Position numbers and translations under genes: made by a program
The notes under the pieces: generated by a model
Seen by the model: only the letters and a program-made list of their open reading frames with translations
Databases searched by the model: none
What the model was told of the DNA's origin: nothing
In this document: positions 45,801-54,800 of the stretch, piece after piece
Layout: each line of letters begins with the position of its first letter
Position numbering within the stretch: position 1 is the stretch's first letter
NCBI RefSeq assembly: GCF_033958435.1
Contig: NC_134161.1
Span: 1,736,001 to 1,800,000 of the forward strand
Length of the DNA: 64,000 bases
Direction of reading: 5' to 3'
Origin: Carettochelys insculpta
Lineage: Eukaryota; Chordata; Testudines; Carettochelyidae

Positions 45801-48800
45801 CTGTTCCTGGGCTTGGAAGTCCATGCGGGGGGAGAGTGGGCAGTGCAGGGTCTGCTTCTGCCACAGCTTGGGGTGCAGCATGCCAGCCACCAGTGGGCTG
45901 CTGAGCATGAGTCAGCCCGTGAATGGGAATGAGAGTTCACTGGGTCAGGCCCGGGGTCAGTGCGGGGGCTGGCAGTGAGCTCTGGGGCTCTTCCGCCTTA
46001 TCTTCAGCTCCTGGGCACTCATCAGTGGGCGTAGAACAGTCTCTAGCAGCTGCTGCCACATGAGCACCAGCCTCTGCTGAGACGGCAGGCCAGAGCAACG
46101 TGCCAAGCTGGGCATTGGCTTGCGTACCAGAAGCCAGGGCAGACGGTAACCTCCTCTTCATCTGATACCTTTGGGAACGCATCTGACAGGCTGCACTTCA
46201 CCAGGAGGTCCCAGTAATCAGGGGAAAGATGGCGGCCTCTGGGCTGAGCTTTTGCTGGTACTTGGCCATGCTTATTGGCCTGTTTACTTGAGAACTGAAT
46301 TTTCCAGGCTGCTTGAGTGTCATCTTGCACCATTTCTAAGAACTGGGTTAGAGATAGCAAAGTCCTATGGCTTCGGCACAGGAGACATCTCTGCTACTAA
46401 TTCTCTTTGTAGCCCTTGGCCTGTCACTTAATTTCCCCTGCCCTGCTTCCCCTTTGTGGTATGAGGAGAACAATACTGTCTGGATGCTTGTGTCTCAAGA
46501 AGGAAGACTGCTAAGAATGTGTTGCATGGACTCTGCATCTTGGATGCAGCGCTTGGAACACACGAGGGTTTAGTCTCCTCCTGTTAGCGCTTTGCTTTCC
46601 GCCCCAAGTGTTGTACCAGAGAAAGGAGGTGACTGCCTAGGGTGGAACCTGAACCTCTGATGGTGCGTCTGGAGGTGGGTTTTATGCAGTGAACTTCCTG
46701 AGCTCTGCACCCAGGGCATTGTCGCTCCCTCAGGAATTGTGCCCTGTGGAGCCTGTGAGTGGGTCGGCTCAAACGTAGCTGGCACGAGGCTTTGCATGCC
46801 AGAGAGGCTTTTCCGGCTAGGCCGTGGGACTCGGACTGCCCTGGTCTATTACTGGAGAATCGATTGATGTCACCATAGACAGATAGTAGATACGAGGGCA
46901 GGGTGTTGGATAAACAGGAGGCGGGGTGCCAATAATGTTTCAAAAACCGCATCCTACTCAAACCAGGAACAAACGAGAATTTAGGTCACTTGGTGGTAGG
47001 AAGAGTTCTGTAGCATAGTGAGCAGGGAAGACAACCCAAACTAAGGATGATTCTGGGGGAAGCTCAAAGGCATCAGACCCATGGTTTCATACCTGTCTGG
47101 AAAGGCTGAGCCCCTTCAAATACTAGGAGAACCAGACCCTGCCATATCCTGCAGGGATAAAAGCTTCTGGTGCATCCACATGAGAAGACTTGCTCTGAGT
47201 CAGGGAAGAAGGGAAGGGTCCTGAGGCTTTCCCAGAGGAGGGCTACAATGGGTCAAGAGATGATATTATAGCTAGGTAGATGAGCCACTCTCTCCATCTG
47301 TTCTTCCACAAGAAGGGTGTAAACCCCATTATCTTCCGCAGCAGAACGAGAAGGATGGTCTACTTACTGCTATCTTTGAGCCCTTCTGGAGATGAGATGT
47401 GGGTGCAGAAATACTGCATCTTGGCATGAGTTAGACTATATGACCCCTGTGGTCCTCTTAGCCTCCCTTTGGTTCTGGAAGTCTATGGCTGAAGCGCTTT
47501 GCTGCTCAGAGGGGTTGTTCCAGCGATTGAAGTAGCAGGGCAGCAGGCTGGGGAGCAATGGAGAAAGCCACAGGCATCTTCTTTTCAACAACTGATCACT
47601 GATGCCACAGAGACCTGGAATTGCCCGACTGCATCAGGCCCATTGTGGAGACCAGACACTGGGTTAGGTGGACTAGTGGCCAGAGCCAGATGTTTGAGAG
47701 GAAGGTGCAAGACAGCACGGGGCAGTGCCTCCTGACCCCACATAGTCTGAGATAAGAACATAAGAACGGCCATACTGGGTCAGACCAAAGGTCCATCCAG
47801 CCCAGCATCCCATCTGCCGATGGTGGCCAATGCCAGGTGCCCCAGAGAAGGAGAACAGAAGACAATGATCAAGTGATTTATCTCCCGCCATCCATCTCCT
47901 GCCCTTGTTCTGAAGGCCAGGGCACCATGCTTTATCCCTGGCTAATAGCCATTTATGGACCTAACCTGCAAAAATTTATCGAGCTCTTTTTTAAACCCTA
48001 ATAGAGTCCTGGCCTTCACAGCCTCCTCGGGCAAGGAGTTCCACAGGTTGACTGTGCGCTGTGTGAAGAAAAATTTCCTTTTATTAGTTTTGAACCTACT
48101 ACCCATCAATTTCATTTGGTGTCCCCTAGTTCTTGTATTATGGGAAAAGGTAAATAATTTTTCTATATTCACTTTCTCCACACCATTCATGATTTTATAT
48201 ACCTCAATCATATCGCCCCTCAGTCACCTCTTTTCCAAACTGAAAAGTCCCAGTCTCTCTAGCCTCGCCCCATATGGGACCCGTTCCAAGCCCCTAATCA
48301 TCTTAGTCGCCCTTTTCTGAACCTTTTCTAATGCCAATATATCTTTTTTGAGGTGAGGAGACCACATCTGCACGCAGTACTCAAGATGTGGGCGTACCAT
48401 AGTTTTATATAGGGGAAGTATGATATCTTTTGTCTTATTATCGATCCCTTTTTTAATAATTCCTAACATCCTATTTGCCTTACTAACTGCCGCTGCACAC
48501 TGCGTGGATGTCTTCAGAGAACTATCCACTAGAACTCCAAGATCCCTTTCCTGATCTGTGGTAGCTAAATTTGACCCCATCATGTAGTACGTGAGCTCCA
48601 GCTTTGCAGCATGAGGGTCTATCTCCCTTCCCAAACTTCGAGTAACTCCTTGGAGATTCTGATATAATTGTCCAGGCTCTCAGCAGGAGCTTCCCCCCAG
48701 ATGCGGGGACCCAGCCCCAGCCTCCCTAAGCCCCTGCATCTGCATTGTGGGCTCCAGCCCAAACCTGCAAGACTTCTAAGGAAACAGAAAGAGGGGGAAC

Positions 48801-51800
48801 ATGGCCAAGCACTGCTTTCCAAAGCCACAGGAGTGAATTATTGACCAGGCTGATGAGGGCTAATAGCCCAACGATGACTTCATTATGTAACCTATTAAAA
48901 CTAGGCCTAGCAGGCAGAACACAGTGGAGCAGACTAACACATGTTGTTGTTTTAATTCATTATACTGCAGAGTAAACTGGCATTAAACCCTCTCCTGCCC
49001 CCCGAGTAAGTTACTCTCCAGCATTAGCAGTGGAGCTGTTAATCAAAGCAGAAGGGAAGTGGGCAATATGCTGGGTGTGTATTTGCGGGAGAGGAAAGGA
49101 AGTGTCTGTTGGAGCGCGAGTCGTAGTTGTCACCCCCGTTATGGTGGAGGCTGTGTCCCCCATCTGAGCAGAAGTGTATCTGCAGCTGAGTAATGAGCAG
49201 CAAAAAAAAAAAAAAAAAGTAGAGACGCAAGGTGAGCAAAGCAATATCTGTTGGCCCAGCTTCTGTTACCTGGCCCCTCTTGTGTCTCTCGTATCTGGGC
49301 TGACGCAGCCACTCCTATGTCACACACGAAAGATAATACTTCTAAACTACTACTCATCCACCCAACTGAAAGGAGCTCCCATTCTACAAATGGGGAAACT
49401 GAGGCACCAGTGAAGTGGCTTGTCCTGTGGCATCTGGGTCTCTGAACTGCAGTCCAGTGCTCTGTTGGCTAGCTACACTGTGGTGTGGCTCCCTGCAGGG
49501 GTTGAACCTGTGTGAGGCTGTGGAGCCAGGTGGCAGGCTGCCTGTAGAGGGCTCTGTTAGCTGGCATGAGGCAGGAAGCTGGGCAGTGGGCGGAGGGTAC
49601 GCTATTTCAAAATAGGGGCTGTGTGAACAGGGACGAGAGCCTGTTGTGAAATAAGCCATACTGTGTCCAACAGCTCTGTTTTGAAGTAGGCTCTGCTGTG
49701 CAAAGATGCTGGGTTTGAAACAGCGAGGTGCTATTTTGAAATGTATTTTGTGAGTAGCAGTGTTTTGGAATAGCCTTTTTGCACAATAAGGCTGCTGTGT
49801 AGACATACCCTGAGGCTCTCCCAGCAGCCAAGAGGGCTGCATGGCTGAGAACAAGGGGAGCTGGCACAATGCTGCTGGCAGCTGCCTCCCTGCGGCAGGG
49901 CCTCTACCCCCAGCCGCATTGCTTCACTTGCATCGGGCATGGTGGCTTCTGCTCCCCAGTTCAATGAAGAGTCAGGTTTCCAGAGTGAATGCTCACATCT
50001 GGAGTCCTGGTTAACTCCTCTGGACACGGAGGTGAGGTGACATGCCCAAGGTGAGTCAGCGAGTCGCTGGCAGGGCTGGGACGGAATCCGGGCAGCTGGA
50101 CACTAACTTCCCAATCTAAACAGCAGCCTGACTTGCACCCCTTGGAGTGACCGTAGCCAGCTGCTGTCCAGTGCTGTGGCCTTCATCTCTTACATGAATA
50201 TTGACACTGCACGCCTGATGAATAGCCTTACCGCTGCCGTGCCTGGCTGGTAGGCCAGGCCTCCCTGCAGTCAGTAGGTAGCCCTGGGAGATGAGAACAG
50301 AGAGACCCCTCGTGGGATTCCTCAGGATGTCACTGTGACCGTTCCACCCATGGTGGTTAAAAGGAGATTGGATTTAGAATAGCTGGAAACACTTCAGAAA
50401 AATCCCACCTTCTGTTTCTCAGGCGCTTGCGTGTGTTCCCACCTGCTTCCCATAGGATAGTCAGTTATCCTGAAATCCACTCTTCCCCCGCTTTGTAACT
50501 ACAATCGGCAGAAAAAGCCTATTTCAACTACATAGAGCATCGAACACGCGCTATGCTGACCTGTAAAGTTGAGCAACTGGAGATTTTAGTGGCAGTGACA
50601 GGAATGATCTGAGGTCTGTGTAACCTGCCTTCTGGTGATGCCTGATCTGTATTTACATTGCCCAGGAGAGGGAATGAGGCAGGCTGATCGGCTTACAAGT
50701 ACTAACATGAGCTGAGGTTTCTGATAGAAAACAGCCCTGTAATCTAGCAGACCAACAATGCAATCTAATGGCTGCAAACAGAGACGAGAGAAACTCGGAT
50801 GAAAATAAGGTGCAGTTGTTAACTCTTGGAACCAGAGGCACTGATGATGTGGGGCTCAAGCAGCCACTGGAAAAAAGGAGGTGCTGGGCACCCACGAGCA
50901 ACTGGTCAGTGGTAGGAGTACGTGCATGGTGAACAGTGAAACTAGAAAGCATCCAAAAGGCAGTGCCTGTGCTTGGAACAGCTTATACGGTGGGTGGTGC
51001 TTTCGCCATTAATGGGTGTCTGCAGCTGAACAGCTGTCCCACTTTGGCTGGAGAAGGGTTAACAGCTGGCTGGAGGGAGCCTGTGTAAACCCAGCCAAAG
51101 AGGGCACGCTAGTGATGGCCGCTGAGGGCCAGGGTAGGCCCTGTAAAAGGCTGCACAGCTGAGGGGTGCTCTCTGGCTCTGACCAGCCAGGGTGAAGTAC
51201 TAGGAACCAGTAAATGCACAGCACCTTGGACAGAGCAGTGCTGGGCAGCTCAGGGAGCCAGAGAGAAGCCCCCACCTGACACCTCCCAGGCAGTGGTCCC
51301 TGATTAAAGAGGACTGAGCAGGTGCTGAGGCTCATGAACAAGTGGCCCAGGGAATGGGAGCAGTCAGTGTGTGAGGAGGAGGGCAGGAGATGCTGCTGTC
51401 AGAGGGTCCCTGGTCGGGATCCACAGTAGTGGGTGGGCCTGAGTCTGCCTCTTTCCCATTGAATGGCTCTTGGCTACACCGGAGCGTGGCCTGTAGAAAC
51501 TGCAGCTGGCCCAGAGGCAAGGGGCTAGACTTTGGAGCTGCAGTTGGCTGCTCGGGCAGGTGTAAGGACTGAGGACTGCTGATACCCCTGGGATGGACCA
51601 TAAGCAGAGTGGCAGGCGCTGCCGGAGGGTAGCATCCTGAGGATGATGCTGCGTTTCAGGGAGTGGTGTGAGTGCCGAGGCAGAGCAGCGTGATACCAGG
51701 GGAGACACAAACAAACGGAGTTAATTCTCCCTGCGACCACCAAGAGGTGCAGCCACTGTGAGTCAGCCTGGTTACACGGTCTTCAAAGGAAGGAGAGGTA

Positions 51801-54800
51801 GATTTTAAAGGGTCCATTCTAGCTCGGGCACAAGGGGACAGGCTGATATATTGGAGGGTAGGGACAGGGTCCGGAGTGACCTCAACAAATTGGAGGATTG
51901 GGCCAAAAGAAATCTGATGAGGTTCAACAAGGAGAAGTACCGAGTCCTGCACTTGGGATGGAAGAATCCCAGGCATTGTTACAGGCTGGGGATTGACTGG
52001 CTAACTAGCAGTGCACCAGAAAAGGACCTGGGGATGACAGTGGAGGAGAGGCTGGATATGAGTCAACAGTGTGCCCGTGTAGCCAAAAAGGCTAATGGCA
52101 TATTGGGGTGCATTAGGAGAAGCATTTCCAGCTGATCTAGAGAAGTTATTATTCCCCTCTACTCGGCACTGGTAAGGCCACATCTGAAGTACTGCGTCTA
52201 GTTCTGGGTCCCCCAGAGTAGAAAGGATGTGGATGCATTGGAGTGAGTCCAGCCAAGGGCAACAAAAACTATTAGGGAGCCAGAACACATGACCTATGAG
52301 GAGAAGCCGAAGGATTTGGGCTTATTTAGTTTGCAGAAGGCTGAGAGGTGATTTAATAGCAGCCTTCAGCTTCCTGAAGGGGCACTCTAAAGTGTATGGA
52401 GAGAGACTGTTCTTATTTGTGACAGATGGCAGAACAAGGAGCAATGGACTGAAGTTACAGAGGGGTAGGTGTAGGTTGGATATTAGGAAAAAGCTATCTC
52501 AGGAGGGGGGTGAAGCACTGGAATGCATTACTGAGAGAGGTGGTGGAATCTCCATCCCTAGGGGTGTGTCTACGTTTGCATTCCTCTTTCGAAAGAGGTA
52601 TACAAATGAGGAAATCAAAATGCAAATGAGGTGCATATTTGCATATTGGACACCTCATTTGCATATTTCAAAAGCGCTTCTTTCGAAGGAAGAAAACCCG
52701 TGTAGACACCGCTCTTTCGAAAGTAAACCCCATCTTCGAAAGAACCCTTCTTCCTATAGAAAAGGGAAGAAAGGTTCTTTCGAAGATGGGGTTTGCTTTC
52801 GAAAGAGCAGTGTCTACGTGTGTGTTCTTCTGTCGAAGGAAGAATTTGCAAATGAGGTGCCAGACATGCAATTTTGCACCTCATTTGCATTTTTGATTTC
52901 CCTCATTTGCATACCTCTCTCAAAAGAGGAACGCCATTGTCGACACAGTCTAGGGGTTTTTAAGTCCCGGCTGGACAAGGTCCTGGCTGGGATGATTTAG
53001 TTGGGGTTGATCCTGCTTTGGGCAGGGGGCTGGACTCGATGCCCTCCTGAGGTCCCTTCCAGCCCCAGGATTCTATGGAAGGGCTTGAGAACGAGATTTT
53101 GCCTTCCCTGGACCCTGGGACTCTGCTGTGTGTCTGTGGCCTGCTCGGCCTGGGCTCTGGGGGGGCCAAGCCTGACCTCCCACCTGTTGTTGCTGTTCTG
53201 GTCTGTGGGTTATCTGCAGATGAACAGGTGATAGGTATCTCTCTACCCAGGGCTCATGGATGAGAAACCAGTGTCCTTCGGGGCAGCCACGACAAGATCA
53301 TGCTTGTACCAGGCTACTTTTAAATGGAAACTATGGGAACTTTAACCGCTCGCAGCGTGTCTATCTGCGCTCGCTGTTGGTTGCCCTGGCACGTCTCCTT
53401 AGCCAAGAGAGCTTGGGGTGTTCAGCTGCTCAAGCAACCGCAGTGCTTTGGAGAGTTCTTTGGACTTCTCCTAGTCTGGATAGTCCCTTGTTACTGCCTG
53501 GAGAGAGACTGCTCAGCTCCTCCAGGGCGGGAGGTGGGCGTTGCTGAGCTGCACTGGAAGGAGCGGGGCTGTCTCCCTGGCGCAGACCCCACTTCAGGGA
53601 GCTGTGTTCCTCCTCCCCTCCAGTTGCAGTAGGAGGCTGTTTTCTACTTCCCTCCCTGCCCCCTAGAGCTGGATAGTTCGGACCCAGGCTCTGCTCATGC
53701 CCATACCCAGCTGCATTTTGCTGAAAGGAGGAGATAAGAACATAAGAATGGCCATACTGGGTCAGACCAAAGGTCCATCCAGCCCAGTATCGCATCTGCC
53801 GACAGTGGCCAATGCCAGGTGCCCCAGAGAAGGAGAACAGAAGACAATGATCAAGTGATTTATCTCCTGCCATCCATCTCCTGCCCTTGTACTGAAGGCC
53901 AGGGCACCATCCTTTACCCCTGGCTAATAGCCATTCATGGACCTAACCTGCAAAAATTTATCGAGCTCTTTTTTAAACCCTAATAGAGTCCTGGCCTTCA
54001 CAGCCTCCTCCGGCAAGGAGTTCCACAGGTTAACTGTGCGCTGTGTGAAGAAAAATTTCCTTTTTAGTTTTGAGCCTACTACCCATCAATTTCATTTGGT
54101 GTCCCCTAGTTCTTGTATTATGGGAAAAGGTAAATAATTTTTCTATATTCACTTTCTCCACACCATTCATGATTTTATATACCTCTATCATATCGCCCCT
54201 CAGTCGCCTCTTTTCCAAACTGAAAAGTCCCAGTCTCTCTAGCCTCTCCCCATATGGGACCCGTTCCAAGCCCCTAATCATCCTAGTCGCCCTTTTCTGT
54301 ACCTTTTCTAATGCCAATATTGTTGTTCTCTGCCTCATGCAAGACCTGCTGAGGTGCTGCCTGTCTCCATGGAGCTCGGGGCATGCCTGGTCCCTGCCAA
54401 TGAGAGCCCCTGTCTCTCAGGAACAAGGGTCTCATCAGTGAAACCAGGGATTCTCAACTCCAGCCTTACACTAACCAGTGGTGTGAAACAAACCACCAGT
54501 CCTGAAGCACTTTAAAGACTAACAAAACAATTTACTAGGTGATGCGCTTTCGTGGGGCAGATCCACTTCTTCAGGTCTGGAAATCCTGATGAAAGTGAAC
54601 TGGCACAATGAAAATATAACAGAGCAAAAAATGAAATGAAAACTGATAAATCAGCTGCATAGAACAGGAGAGGGGCAAAGGGGGAAGAGGGGGAAGAAAA
54701 TTACTTATCTGGTCTGGCTCTGGTCTGAAGAAGTGGGTCTGTCCCACGAAAGCTCACCATCTAATAAATTATTTTGTTAGTCTTTAAAGTGCTACTGGAC

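Noticed and set aside
52296..53000. 234-codon frame through CR1 and MITE
   Set aside because: An accidental read-through: its first part is CR1, the middle is palindromic MITE sequence and the last part is CR1 again.
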